Both the position numbers and the translations under genes were made by a program. This document shows, piece after piece, positions 52,671 through 60,640 of a stretch of DNA of 64,000 nucleotides (its first letter is position 1; the number at the start of each line of letters is the position of its first letter). The stretch is from Roseimarinus sediminis (GTDB lineage: Bacteria > Bacteroidota > Bacteroidia > Bacteroidales > Prolixibacteraceae): positions 69,937 through 133,936 of the forward strand of contig NZ_JBNPXV010000014.1 in NCBI RefSeq assembly GCF_050433125.1, given 5' to 3'. A model generated the notes under the pieces. It was not told the origin of the DNA. It worked only from the letters and a program-made list of their open reading frames with translations, and did no database searches.

Positions 52671-53336
52671 TTACAATGCCGTATCGATTACGCCTGCCTG
52701 GGCAAAGGCCTTGGCGCGCAGGAGGCAGCTGTCGCAGGTGCCGCAGGGCTTTTCTCCGCCACGGTAGCAGCTCCAGGTAAGGCTCCAGTCGACCCCCAGT
52801 TCTTCACCGATTTTTATTTCATCGGTCTTGTTAAGGTGAATAAAGGGTGCGTGGATGCGCATTTTTCTGCCCTGTTCCACCGCAGCCACCGTGCCCATGT
52901 TGATGGCATTTTCCATGGCACTGATGAATTCTTCGCGGCAATCGACATAGCCCGAATAATCGACCTCGCTGACACCAATGAAGATATCCTGCGCACCAAT
53001 GGCTTCGGCATACGATGCGGCTACTGAAAGAAAAACCATGTTGCGGGCAGGTACGTAGGTTGGCGGAATGTCAGTACGGTCAAGGTCGCCGTCCTCAACT
53101 GCGATGGCTGCATCGGTGAGTGAACTGCCGCCCCACAAATTAAGTTTCAGCGACACGATGTTGTGTTCGAGGGCACCTGCTTTTTGGGCGGTGGCTTTGG
53201 CACACTCCAGTTCTTTGTTGTGTTTCTGTCCGTAGTCGAACGAGAGGGCATGCACTTCGAAACCTTCACTTTTGGCCATATAAAGTGCTACCGACGAATC
53301 TAATCCGCCCGATAGCAAAACGACTGCCTTCCTCAT
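52671..53336 (-). CDS. queC: 7-cyano-7-deazaguanine synthase
   Basis: A 221-residue ATP-dependent enzyme that makes preQ0 from 7-carboxy-7-deazaguanine and ammonia. The PP-loop ATP motif SGGLDSS is at 9-15; substrate residues are in DYGQKHNKEL; the zinc site is Cys190, Cys198, Cys201 and Cys204 (CYRGGEKPCGTCDSC). Length is standard. First recognised enzyme gene of the operon; its ATG overlaps the TGA of a 24-codon ORF (ATGA), and a preQ1-type riboswitch lies before that ORF. No Shine-Dalgarno sequence is visible directly upstream of the queC ATG, consistent with translational coupling. Confidence 0.96.
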   Translation of the reverse strand: MRKAVVLLSGGLDSSVALYMAKSEGFEVHALSFDYGQKHNKELECAKATAQKAGALEHNIVSLKLNLWGGSSLTDAAIAVEDGDLDRTDIPPTYVPARNMVFLSVAASYAEAIGAQDIFIGVSEVDYSGYVDCREEFISAMENAINMGTVAAVEQGRKMRIHAPFIHLNKTDEIKIGEELGVDWSLTWSCYRGGEKPCGTCDSCLLRAKAFAQAGVIDTAL

Positions 53337-53407
53337 GAAGTGATGTGCTTAAGCCCGGTTATACAGGGTTTGTTGCCCCGTATTTCGGTAGTAATAAGGT
53401 GTTTCAT
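53333..53407 (-). CDS. 24-residue ORF between riboswitch and queC
   Basis: The ATG at 53407 opens 24 codons (MKHLITTEIRGNKPCITGLK then HITS) ending in TGA that overlaps the queC start as ATGA. It begins one base after the AGGA of the riboswitch tail, which is close for a ribosome-binding site. No homologue is recognised. If translated, ribosomes finishing it could restart on queC, so the riboswitch would control queC through it. Alternatively it is a chance frame within the queC leader. Confidence 0.4.
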   Translation of the reverse strand: MKHLITTEIRGNKPCITGLKHITS

Positions 53408-53408
53408 A

Positions 53409-53450
53409 TCCTAGTTTTATTTATAGACAGGATGGTTTCGAACTGTCTGC
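53409..53450 (-). ncRNA. Probable preQ1 class I riboswitch upstream of queC-queE-queF
   Basis: Read on the - strand: a perfect 6-bp stem AGACAG/CTGTCT (arms at 53443-53448 and 53425-53430), a 12-nt loop TTCGAAACCATC, then an A-rich tail TATAAATAAAACTAGG. This is the layout of the preQ1-I aptamer (short hairpin, loop with TTC and ACC, A-rich tail ending in a short pseudoknot strand). Loop ACC or ATCC can pair with tail GG or GGAT, which would hide AGGA, the only ribosome-binding-like sequence here. Queuosine genes downstream supply the expected ligand link. Ligand binding should therefore repress translation. Confidence 0.72.
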
Positions 53451-53466
53451 ATTTATTTTATGCGGG

Positions 53467-53474
53467 CAAAAGTA
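53467..53474 (-). promoter_or_regulatory. TAnnTTTG promoter box for the queuosine operon
   Basis: On the - strand TACTTTTG matches the -7 consensus exactly. The transcript would begin about 10 bases before the riboswitch stem, leaving no space for other elements. Confidence 0.6.
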
Positions 53475-53521
53475 AGACTTTTTCCCGGTAGTTAAAAACT
53501 TTGTATTGGTACGTACTGTGG

Positions 53522-55003
53522 CTACCTGATTATCAACTTTCCTGCGGTGTTGATTTGCTTTCCGTTTAAACGGACCAGGTACATTCCCTGTGTCAGGGTG
53601 CAGTTGCTGATCAGCTGCCGGCTGGCCAAGCCGTTTAGATTTTCTTCGGTCCTGTAAACGAGTTTGCCGTTCAGATTATAAATGCCAATTTCAATCATTC
53701 CGCTTAGCTCTTGTTCGAATTCGAGCGTCAGGGTTGAAGCACTGCTTTGGTAAGCCTTGAATGATGAAGTGTTTAAATTACTGAAGCCAACGCCTACGCT
53801 GGTTTCGAAGGCACCCAGATCGGGAGCTGGTCCCTGAAAAGGAAAGCCCAGATCGGTCCCGGCATTTACCAGGTCGCTGTCGTCGTTCAGACGCATAAAA
53901 TCGACCACAGGCAGCGAACCGTCGCTCTGGCGGGGACCCGAAATGCCGGTGGTGTCGACCGATATAAAATCGGATGCATCGACCGAAAAAGGAGCATTCC
54001 AGCTGTTGCTCTCCTGAACTACAAACGATGCCAGATTTTTATTTCCATTAAATACCACACAGTTTTTTACTTCGGCTACTTTCCCGGGGGCAATATTCCC
54101 GGGGATGCTGTAATCGTATCCCAGGTTGCCGTATCCTGTACAATTGTAAAAGAACATGTCGCCCCGGTTGTTGTTTTGGTCGAAGCCCTTCGATTTGTTG
54201 TAGAATGCAAGGCAGTTGATCAGGGTGAAGTTGTGTTTCAGGTTCCTGTCGTCGCTGCCACCTACTTTAAATCCGTTACCATTGGCTTTGGCTCCTCCAT
54301 CGCTGCCATCCTTGAAATAGCCGTTGCTCCAGGTCCAGCAGTTTTCGAGTACAGTGCTTACATCGTCGTTGCCACGCATGTAACCGTCCCAGCCGTCGTC
54401 GACATTGTTCCAGGCGCGGCATCCGTAAAAGTAGTTGTTGCTGCCCACGTCGAGTTTGGCGGCAAAACCATCGGCATCGCCGTAGTCGGTCGGATCGGCA
54501 TTGAAATACGAATCGCAGTTGATCATTTTATTGTCGTGCGCCCCGTTGCCCAGTTGCAGGCCGGTGTCCTTGTTGTCGTGAAAGCTGCAAAATTCAATCA
54601 CATTGTGATTTCCCGAAATATTCAGGGCATTGTCGCCGGCATACATCATCTCAATCCCCTTTATTTTCCAGTAACTGCCTGAGAGGATCATTCCTCTTTT
54701 TCCCATTGCAGTGCCCGAAAAGTCGAGTACGGGTTTTTCATTTTCATAAGCCAGCAGAAAAAGACTGTCGCTTTCGGTTCCGCTGTCTCTGATATAGATG
54801 GTGGCATTGTGCTTGTAAACGCCGCCGCGGAGCCAGATGACATCGCCCGGATTCACCACGTCGATGGCTTTGACAATGCTTGCAAAGGGTGTTTCAAGGC
54901 TAAGTCCGTCGTTGCTGTCGTTTCCGTTGGTGGCAACATAGTATTGTGAAGCCATGCTGAGGCTTGCTAAGAGACTGAAGGTAATGAGTAAAATTAATTT
55001 CAT
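53522..55003 (-). CDS. Secreted PL9-type pectate lyase with T9SS sorting domain
   Basis: A 493-residue right-handed beta-helix enzyme predicted to cleave polygalacturonate by beta-elimination. Signal peptide MKLILLITFSLLASLSMAS. The calcium site expected for PL9 is visible: Asp178 in GDADGFAAKL and Asp202, Asp203 and Asp206 in NNVDDGWDGY, with the same spacing as in the characterised PL9 enzyme Pel9A (24, 1, 3). Lys246 in NGNGFKVGG is the likely catalytic base. The end (IGIYNLNGKLVYR ... LTQGMYLVRLNGK) is a type A T9SS sorting domain, so it is exported or surface-attached. Its start overlaps the stop codon of panE by 4 bp, an unexpected partnership. Confidence 0.9.
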   Translation of the reverse strand: MKLILLITFSLLASLSMASQYYVATNGNDSNDGLSLETPFASIVKAIDVVNPGDVIWLRGGVYKHNATIYIRDSGTESDSLFLLAYENEKPVLDFSGTAMGKRGMILSGSYWKIKGIEMMYAGDNALNISGNHNVIEFCSFHDNKDTGLQLGNGAHDNKMINCDSYFNADPTDYGDADGFAAKLDVGSNNYFYGCRAWNNVDDGWDGYMRGNDDVSTVLENCWTWSNGYFKDGSDGGAKANGNGFKVGGSDDRNLKHNFTLINCLAFYNKSKGFDQNNNRGDMFFYNCTGYGNLGYDYSIPGNIAPGKVAEVKNCVVFNGNKNLASFVVQESNSWNAPFSVDASDFISVDTTGISGPRQSDGSLPVVDFMRLNDDSDLVNAGTDLGFPFQGPAPDLGAFETSVGVGFSNLNTSSFKAYQSSASTLTLEFEQELSGMIEIGIYNLNGKLVYRTEENLNGLASRQLISNCTLTQGMYLVRLNGKQINTAGKLIIR

Positions 55004-55941
55004 GAGTTGTTTTCTAATTTTCTGTTTTGCGCTTTATTTTCTGAAGGAAGAATACTGTAATAAACATAGCGGTTTACGGGTGTAACAAGCCCGTATTTTT
55101 CGCCCAGCTTCACCACACTTCCGTTTTGATATTCAATTTCTGAAGGCCTACCTTCGAGTACATCGCGTGTTAACGAAGAGTTGGCGTCGGCAGGAAACTG
55201 ATCGACAGCGGCCATGGTTCTTTCTACGATGTTTTCAGGCAGGTCGATGCCGGCAGCCAGTGCCAGTTGATAGATCTCGGTATACAATTCGATGAGTAGC
55301 TGGCGGGTTTCGGGTGTCGAACGCAGTTCGCCGTAGTTACTGCGTGTTACCACCAGCAGGGCACTGGAGCAAATCATCAGGAATTTCTTCCATATTTCGC
55401 TTTCAATGTTTTCGGCCCAGGTGTTTTTGATGCCGGCCATGTCGAAGGTATATTTGATCCAGGCGGCTCTTTCGGTGTGGGCCCCGTCGGTCTCACCAAA
55501 AATAATCACCGGGTCGGAGCCCATGTGCCGGATGACTCCTGGCGCTTCAATTTTGCTGAATATTTTACACATGCCGCCAACCATGTGTTCCGGGCCGATG
55601 TGGGCAGCCAGGTCGCTGAGTGCCATTACGCCGTTTTGCAGGGGCATCACCATGGTTTCGGCTCCCAAAAGAGGCGCGATGCTTTGGGCTATTTCGCGTA
55701 CCTGCCAGGCCTTGGTGCCAATCAGTACCAGGTCGGCCGTGCTTACACTGTCGAGCTGCTCGCTCACTTTGGCCGGCTGAATGGCAAATTCGCCTTCGGG
55801 TTCAATAATGCGCAGCCCGTTTTCCCTGATGGCTGCAAGGTGTTCTCCACGTGCAATAAAAGTGACATCGTTGCCTGCCAGCGCCAGTCTTCCACCAAAA
55901 TATCCTCCGACTCCGCCGGTTCCGATCACTGTAATCTTCAT
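55000..55941 (-). CDS. panE: 2-dehydropantoate 2-reductase (ketopantoate reductase)
   Basis: A 313-residue cytoplasmic enzyme reducing ketopantoate to pantoate with NADPH for pantothenate and coenzyme A synthesis. The ATG at 55941 starts MKITVIGTGGVGGYFGGRLA, the Rossmann motif GxGxxG; the longer frame from 55959 would overlap the upstream gene. Further family segments: LVLIGTKAWQV, PLQNGVMALSDL with the NG motif, and EIWKKFLMICS with catalytic Lys. It lies 4 bp after the truncated synthetase and overlaps the pectate lyase start. Ketopantoate reductase paralogues of other specificity exist, so the substrate is likely but not certain. Confidence 0.88.
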   Translation of the reverse strand: MKITVIGTGGVGGYFGGRLALAGNDVTFIARGEHLAAIRENGLRIIEPEGEFAIQPAKVSEQLDSVSTADLVLIGTKAWQVREIAQSIAPLLGAETMVMPLQNGVMALSDLAAHIGPEHMVGGMCKIFSKIEAPGVIRHMGSDPVIIFGETDGAHTERAAWIKYTFDMAGIKNTWAENIESEIWKKFLMICSSALLVVTRSNYGELRSTPETRQLLIELYTEIYQLALAAGIDLPENIVERTMAAVDQFPADANSSLTRDVLEGRPSEIEYQNGSVVKLGEKYGLVTPVNRYVYYSILPSENKAQNRKLENNS

Positions 55942-55945
55942 TTGC

Positions 55946-56635
55946 TTATACCATTTCAAGCAGCAGTTGCTGAAGTTTCTTCAGACTGAAATCATCGGTG
56001 AGCAGATCCTTGTGTGTAAGGCTCGTGCTGCCTGTTGCTTCTTTATTTCTTTCAACTTTTTTAATAAACACATCGTCGGGGCTGATCACTTTCAACGAAG
56101 ATTCCATTTCGATATCATCCATGTGTGCCCCCAGGAGCATTAGCTCACGGGTGGTAAATATGCCCCTGTTTTTGATGCTGCCAAAAGTAACAATATTCTT
56201 TAGAAGCGGATAATCTGTCGATTGAAGATAACCCCGTTCGCTTTGCAGGTAGTCGGGGATGAGTTGCTTAAACCGGGAAAGGAAGGTGTCGGCATAAAAA
56301 CCGATGGTTTGTACGCTCTCTTTTTTTAGGGTTTCACTGATCAGTGCCAGCTCCATCTGATCGTTCAGCGGTACGAGCAGGGCGCCAATTTTTGCCAGTG
56401 CCAGTACAAAAGTAAGGCAGTTGGTGGTTTCGGCCACCACGAGTGCAACGGGCGTTCCTTTATCGACGCCGTTGTATATGAGCCCCTTGGCAAGGAGGTT
56501 GGTTTTCTCGTTCAGTTCACTAACTGTGAAAACGTTGATCTCGTCGTGAAAGCTTGATATTACTGCATCGGGCTGTGTTTCAACCAGCTGATCGACATAG
56601 TCGGCAAGCGTGAATGCCTTGTTGTTTTTTTTCAT
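55946..56635 (-). CDS. Truncated AMP-dependent synthetase paralogue without P-loop
   Basis: A 229-residue protein matching only the N-terminal part of the acyl-CoA synthetase encoded at 57428-59080. Parallel segments include SERGYLQSTDYPLLKNIV against SQRGYLKSEKFPVLEQVI and RELMLLGAHMDD against PELLLMGEHIDD. Where the full-length protein has the ATP-binding TSGTTGFPKGVMLTH, this one reads ERNKEATGSTSLTHKDLL: the P-loop is gone but LTH remains. The protein ends about 20 residues later. The frame is intact and no frameshift is needed, so it may still be expressed as a regulatory or binding domain. It follows its own XRE-cupin regulator by 40 bp. Confidence 0.8.
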   Translation of the reverse strand: MKKNNKAFTLADYVDQLVETQPDAVISSFHDEINVFTVSELNEKTNLLAKGLIYNGVDKGTPVALVVAETTNCLTFVLALAKIGALLVPLNDQMELALISETLKKESVQTIGFYADTFLSRFKQLIPDYLQSERGYLQSTDYPLLKNIVTFGSIKNRGIFTTRELMLLGAHMDDIEMESSLKVISPDDVFIKKVERNKEATGSTSLTHKDLLTDDFSLKKLQQLLLEMV

Positions 56636-56675
56636 TGTTATAGGGGTTGGTGCTTTATGACTGAATTTTTGTGAA

Positions 56676-57251
56676 CTACACCGGGGTGTAAATCACTGCA
56701 ATTATTTTGGCTGGTTCATCGAGGTAGGCATGCACATTGTGACTCACAATCGAATCGTAGTAGATGCTATCTCCGGTGTTCAGCACATATACTTCCTTTC
56801 CGTAGTTGATTTCGATGGCACCTTCGAGTACATAAATGAATTCTTCGCCTTCGTGCGACGAAAGCATGTAGTCGTTGGCCTCACCCGGTTTGATGTCGAC
56901 AATGTAAGGTTCCATGTGGCGGCCCGATTTTCCGCTGGCCAGGGCAAAAAAGTCCATGTGTGAGCGGGCTTTCAGGTTTTTATTCGAAAAGCTGGCTCCC
57001 TTGTTCTTCTCCTCGGCGAGTGTTACTACAGGGCCCAGTTGCTCGTGATCGTCGACAAAGGTACCCAGACGAACGCCCAGCGAGCGGGCAATTTTAATCA
57101 AAGGCGACAGCGAAGGCAGAATTTTATTTTCTTCTATCTGACTGATTTGTTCGCTATCGAGGTTGCTTCGCAGGGCCAGTTCTTCAATGCTGATTTGGCG
57201 ATTCTCCCTGATCTTTTTGATCTTCTCTCCAACATTCTTGCTGCTTGTCAT
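56676..57251 (-). CDS. XRE-family regulator with cupin domain (copy 2)
   Basis: A 191-residue regulator, ATG at 57251 (MTSSKNVGEKIKKIRENRQI). The helix-turn-helix (about 8-65; SIEELALRSNLDSEQISQIE) is followed by a cupin barrel (about 110-188) with SSHEGEEFIYVLEGAIEINYG and GDSIYYDSIVSHNVHA, whose His residues could bind a metal or ligand. It is strongly similar to the copy at 59107 (shared core LGVRLGTF.DD.EQLGP). It precedes a truncated synthetase; I infer control of that pair. A TAnnTTTG box is at 57294. Confidence 0.9.
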   Translation of the reverse strand: MTSSKNVGEKIKKIRENRQISIEELALRSNLDSEQISQIEENKILPSLSPLIKIARSLGVRLGTFVDDHEQLGPVVTLAEEKNKGASFSNKNLKARSHMDFFALASGKSGRHMEPYIVDIKPGEANDYMLSSHEGEEFIYVLEGAIEINYGKEVYVLNTGDSIYYDSIVSHNVHAYLDEPAKIIAVIYTPV

Positions 57252-57293
57252 AAGATGATTTCCCTTTATGTTCCTGAAATTGTTGATGAAAGG

Positions 57294-57301
57294 CAAATTT
57301 A
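57294..57301 (-). promoter_or_regulatory. TAnnTTTG promoter box for XRE-cupin copy 2
   Basis: On the - strand TAAATTTG, followed by GCCTTTCA. The same TAAATTTGCCTT stretch precedes copy 1 at 59706, showing that the promoter was duplicated with the gene. Confidence 0.5.
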
Positions 57302-57364
57302 TCAAAAAATAAGCTGAAATGCGATGAATGCATTAAAAAGATGGCGATGCCGATGATGGAAAGA

Positions 57365-57391
57365 AAAATGCCTGCAGCCGATGCAGGCATT
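57365..57391 (-). terminator. Terminator after the full-length AMP-dependent synthetase
   Basis: AATGCCTGC and GCAGGCATT (57367-57375 and 57383-57391) form a stem; on the - strand a TTTTT run follows. It separates the two regulator-synthetase pairs transcriptionally. Confidence 0.75.
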
Positions 57392-57427
57392 GTGGCAAAT
57401 GCTTTATGTGCAATGAATGGAAGCGTT

Positions 57428-59080
57428 TCAGATCACTTCGATGTTCCTTTCTTTCAGCATCTCAAGACTGAGTTCCCTGAGCCGGTATTTCTGGATTTTT
57501 CCGCTGGCAGTCATGGGATAGTGGTCGACAATAAAAATGTATTTCGGTATTTTGAAGCGGGAAATTTTTCCTCTGCAGTAGTCTCTGATTTCTTCTTCAG
57601 GAATTTCATTTCCTTCTTTTAAAATAATGAAGGCACCAACTTGTTCGCCATATTTGGGGCTGGGTACTCCGGCTACCTGAACATCCTGAATGCCGGGCAT
57701 CTGGTAGAGGAATTCCTCGATTTCGCGGGGATAAATGTTCTCGCCGCCACGGATAATCATGTCTTTGATTCTTCCGGTGATCCGGTAATTGCCGTCGGCG
57801 TCCTTCACACCCAGATCGCCCGAGTGGAGCCAGCCTTCTTCATCGATGGCTTCGGCAGTGGCTTTTGGGTTTTTGTAATACCCGGCCATAACGTTGTAAC
57901 CCCGGCAGCATACCTCGCCCTGTTGTCCAACAGCTAGTTCACGGCCTGTTTCGGGATCGGCAATTTTAACTTCGATGCCTGGCAATTCACGACCTACCGT
58001 GCCCACTTTCACTTCAATGGGATCGTCGACCCGGGTTTGGGTAATTACCGGAGAGGCTTCGGTGAGCCCATAAGCAATGGTCACTTCGCTCATGTTCATC
58101 TTGTCGATTACCTGGCGCATGGTTTCGATGGGGCAGGGCGAGCCGGCCATGATGCCGGTACGCAGGGTGCTAAGGTCGAACAGGTCGAACATGGGATGAT
58201 TCAGTTCGGCAATGAACATGGTGGGTACACCGTAAAGCGCCGTACATTTCTCTTTTTGTACCGAAGCCAGTACGGTGAGCGGATCGAAGGTCTCGGTCAT
58301 CACAACGGTGGCACCGTGCGTAATGATGGCCATGATGCCCAGCACCAGTCCAAAGCAGTGAAACAGTGGCGGGGGCAGGCAAACACGGTCGGCACTGGTG
58401 AAATTCTGGCATTCACCAATCCAGAAGCCATTGTTCAGAATATTGATGTGGGTAAGCATTACACCCTTCGGAAATCCGGTGGTTCCCGAAGTGTACTGCA
58501 TGTTGATTACCTCGTGGGCTTGAACCCGGGCTTTGGCGCTTTCAAGCAGCTCGTCGTCGATGTGTTCTCCCATGAGCAACAACTCAGGCGTGTTGTACAT
58601 GCCCTTGTGTTTTTCGGGTCCGATGAAGATGACCTGTTCAAGCACAGGAAATTTTTCACTTTTAAGATAACCCCGTTGACTGCTCTTTAACTCGGGTACC
58701 AGTTCGTACACCATCGAAACATAGTCGCTGTCGCGCCAGCCATCGATGATGCAAAGTGTTTTCAGATCGGCATTCTGCATCAGGTATTGCAACTCGTGCA
58801 GCTTATAGTTGGTGTTAATGGTGACCAGTATGGCGCCTATTTTGGCCGTGGCAAAGGTGAAGGTCAGCCAGTCGGGAACATTGGTGCCCCAAATGCCCAC
58901 ATGGTCGTCTTTTTTGATGCCCAGTTGCAGCAGCCCTTTGGCCAGGCGATCGGCCCGCAGGTTGAATTCTGAGTAGGTAAAACGCAGTCCCCGGTCGGGG
59001 TAAACCATAAAATCCTGATCGGGCATTTCAAGGGCCCATTTTTCGATATAACTGCCCAGTGTTTTCTCAATTAGTTCCAT
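57428..59080 (-). CDS. AMP-dependent acyl-CoA synthetase
   Basis: A 550-residue adenylating enzyme that probably activates a fatty or other carboxylic acid to its CoA ester. Motifs: P-loop YTSGTTGFPKGVMLTH (from about 195), YGLTEASPV, GWLHSGDLG, the hinge RIKDMIIRGGENIYP, and the C-terminal lysine in PMTASGKIQKYRL. The pattern is that of medium/long-chain synthetases (FadD/AcsA-like), all active-site parts being present. It follows an XRE-cupin regulator by 26 bp, and a strong terminator lies at 57365. A related but truncated copy lies downstream at 55946. Substrate not determinable from sequence alone. Confidence 0.92.
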   Translation of the reverse strand: MELIEKTLGSYIEKWALEMPDQDFMVYPDRGLRFTYSEFNLRADRLAKGLLQLGIKKDDHVGIWGTNVPDWLTFTFATAKIGAILVTINTNYKLHELQYLMQNADLKTLCIIDGWRDSDYVSMVYELVPELKSSQRGYLKSEKFPVLEQVIFIGPEKHKGMYNTPELLLMGEHIDDELLESAKARVQAHEVINMQYTSGTTGFPKGVMLTHINILNNGFWIGECQNFTSADRVCLPPPLFHCFGLVLGIMAIITHGATVVMTETFDPLTVLASVQKEKCTALYGVPTMFIAELNHPMFDLFDLSTLRTGIMAGSPCPIETMRQVIDKMNMSEVTIAYGLTEASPVITQTRVDDPIEVKVGTVGRELPGIEVKIADPETGRELAVGQQGEVCCRGYNVMAGYYKNPKATAEAIDEEGWLHSGDLGVKDADGNYRITGRIKDMIIRGGENIYPREIEEFLYQMPGIQDVQVAGVPSPKYGEQVGAFIILKEGNEIPEEEIRDYCRGKISRFKIPKYIFIVDHYPMTASGKIQKYRLRELSLEMLKERNIEVI

Positions 59081-59106
59081 TGTACTTGTGTTTTAAATTG
59101 AATGCT

Positions 59107-59682
59107 TTAGACCGGAGTGTAAACAACAGCGAGAATTTTGGCATTTTGTGTATGGGCAGTATGAACATGATGTTCAACAATGGAGTCGTAGTAAATGCTG
59201 TCGCCAACATTGAGTTGATACTTTTCTTTTCCGTAGCTGATTTCGACCGAACCTTCGAGAACGAAAATGAATTCTTCGCCTTCGTGCGATGAAAGCTGAT
59301 TGATGGCTTCACTTTTTTGTTCGATATCGATGATGAAAGGTTCCATGTGGCGACCGCTTTTCCCGTTGGCCAGTGCATAAAAGTTGAGGTGGGTATGGGC
59401 AGCGCTGTTTTTGTTTGAAAAGCTGCTTCCTTCTTTTTCTTTTCCTGCGCGGGTAAGTACCGGTCCCAGCTGTTCCTGATCGTCGAGAAAGGTCCCCAGA
59501 CGCACTCCCAGGGCGCGGGCAATTTTAATCAGGGGAGCCAGGGAGGGAAGCAGTTCGTCCGATTCAATCCGTTCGATCTGCTGCTGATCGAGTTGACAGC
59601 GTTCGGCCAGTTCGGCCAGGCCGATATTTTTTGACTGGCGGATTTGCATGATTTTACCGCCAACATTTTTGCTTGCTTGCAT
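59107..59682 (-). CDS. XRE-family regulator with cupin domain (copy 1)
   Basis: A 191-residue regulator, ATG at 59682 (MQASKNVGGKIMQIRQSKNI). Helix-turn-helix at about 8-65 (GLAELAERCQLDQQQIERIE), cupin at about 110-188 with SSHEGEEFIFVLEGSVEISYG and GDSIYYDSIVEHHVHTAH. It is the paralogue of copy 2 and precedes the complete synthetase. Regulators of this type often sense a small molecule through the cupin and control the adjacent enzyme gene; here acyl-CoA or a free acid is a plausible ligand by inference. Confidence 0.9.
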   Translation of the reverse strand: MQASKNVGGKIMQIRQSKNIGLAELAERCQLDQQQIERIESDELLPSLAPLIKIARALGVRLGTFLDDQEQLGPVLTRAGKEKEGSSFSNKNSAAHTHLNFYALANGKSGRHMEPFIIDIEQKSEAINQLSSHEGEEFIFVLEGSVEISYGKEKYQLNVGDSIYYDSIVEHHVHTAHTQNAKILAVVYTPV

Positions 59683-59705
59683 GGTAAGCTTGTTTTGGTT
59701 GAAGG

Positions 59706-59713
59706 CAAATTTA
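59706..59713 (-). promoter_or_regulatory. TAnnTTTG promoter box for XRE-cupin copy 1
   Basis: On the - strand TAAATTTG, with TTG 18 bases upstream in ATATTG as a -33 candidate. The stretch TAAATTTGCCTT is shared with the promoter of copy 2. Confidence 0.55.
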
Positions 59714-59922
59714 AAAAAATGAAGCAAAAGGCAATATTTTCTGAATAAATAAAAACATGAAGATGGGTTTGGTGATGAAATGAAAGTGGGAAGTGGGTGT
59801 CCCGGTGAGACGGATCAAGGCCGGTGTTTTTGAGGCCGACTAAATAGCAATTCCAGTTTTTAGGAATGGGTTGAGCGATGCTGTTTCGGAATCTATTTAT
59901 TTCAAATGATTCCTATTTCAAA

Positions 59923-60219
59923 TTATCTTTTCCTAAAAACCATGGGATTTCTACTGGTATGTAAAACTGCTGAAATGATGATGATCATGCTCGCTTCATT
60001 AATTGTATAGTGAATAATAAATGGAAATACGTTTAAAACGTGAGATCGTATATTTTTATAACGGATTCCGGATGCCTTAGGGTTTTGCCTGATAAAATTG
60101 ACTTTTTTGCGTACTTCAGCAGTAAATCTTTTTCCAAGACCTTCTTGCTGTTTGTTATACCATTTAGCAGCTTCGCGAATGTCTTCTTTTGCAAGGGGGA
60201 GTATGATTACTTTATACAT
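59923..60219 (-). CDS. RelE/ParE family toxin
   Basis: A 98-residue toxin of the RelE/ParE superfamily: MYKVIILPLAKEDIREAAKW, then EGLGKRFTAEVRKKVNFIRQ, NPKASGIRYKNIRSHVLNVF and a C-terminal IIIISAVLHTSRNP. The pattern (YNKQQEGLGKRF, HxSRNP) is typical of the ParE-like branch. The ATG overlaps the antitoxin stop codon by one base, so the two genes are coupled. Length and core are intact, so it is probably active, acting on gyrase or ribosome-bound mRNA depending on the branch. Confidence 0.9.
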   Translation of the reverse strand: MYKVIILPLAKEDIREAAKWYNKQQEGLGKRFTAEVRKKVNFIRQNPKASGIRYKNIRSHVLNVFPFIIHYTINEASMIIIISAVLHTSRNPMVFRKR

Positions 60220-60458
60220 TACAGTTCCTTTTCGATATCGTCTAAAGCGGCATCAAAGTCCGACGCGGAATCCGGATTTTTTTTATAGTCCTCAAGGCGA
60301 TCTTGAACAATGGTTTTATGCCATTCGGGAACTTCATTGATTTGCTGTTCTTTTTTCAAAGCGTAATCGAGCATATTTTTAATGGCACGGATCAGGTGCT
60401 CATCCTCAATTTGCTCAAATTGTCTGATAATCGTTTCTTTTTCAGCTTTTATGTTCAT
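60219..60458 (-). CDS. Antitoxin of the RelE/ParE module
   Basis: A 79-residue, acidic, helical protein (EKETIIRQFEQIEDEHLIRA ... FDAALDDIEKEL) resembling addiction-module component antitoxins. It ends in an acidic tail that would cover the toxin. It lies directly upstream of the toxin with a one-base overlap (TAATG), the standard antitoxin-first order. It would bind the toxin and probably the shared promoter. Confidence 0.8.
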   Translation of the reverse strand: MNIKAEKETIIRQFEQIEDEHLIRAIKNMLDYALKKEQQINEVPEWHKTIVQDRLEDYKKNPDSASDFDAALDDIEKEL

Positions 60459-60640
60459 GATGCATCTTTTTGTAATTACTAATTGAGTGCGCTGCTAACT
60501 ATTCCAAAGATACTAAAAAAAGGTTGCTGTGTTTTCTTCCGTTTTCAGGATGTAATATGAAAGTGAATCAAATAGCTGAATTTCTGAAGTTGTTAAATTT
60601 GAAATTCACAAGAAAATAAAACAATAGTTATTCTGTCGCT

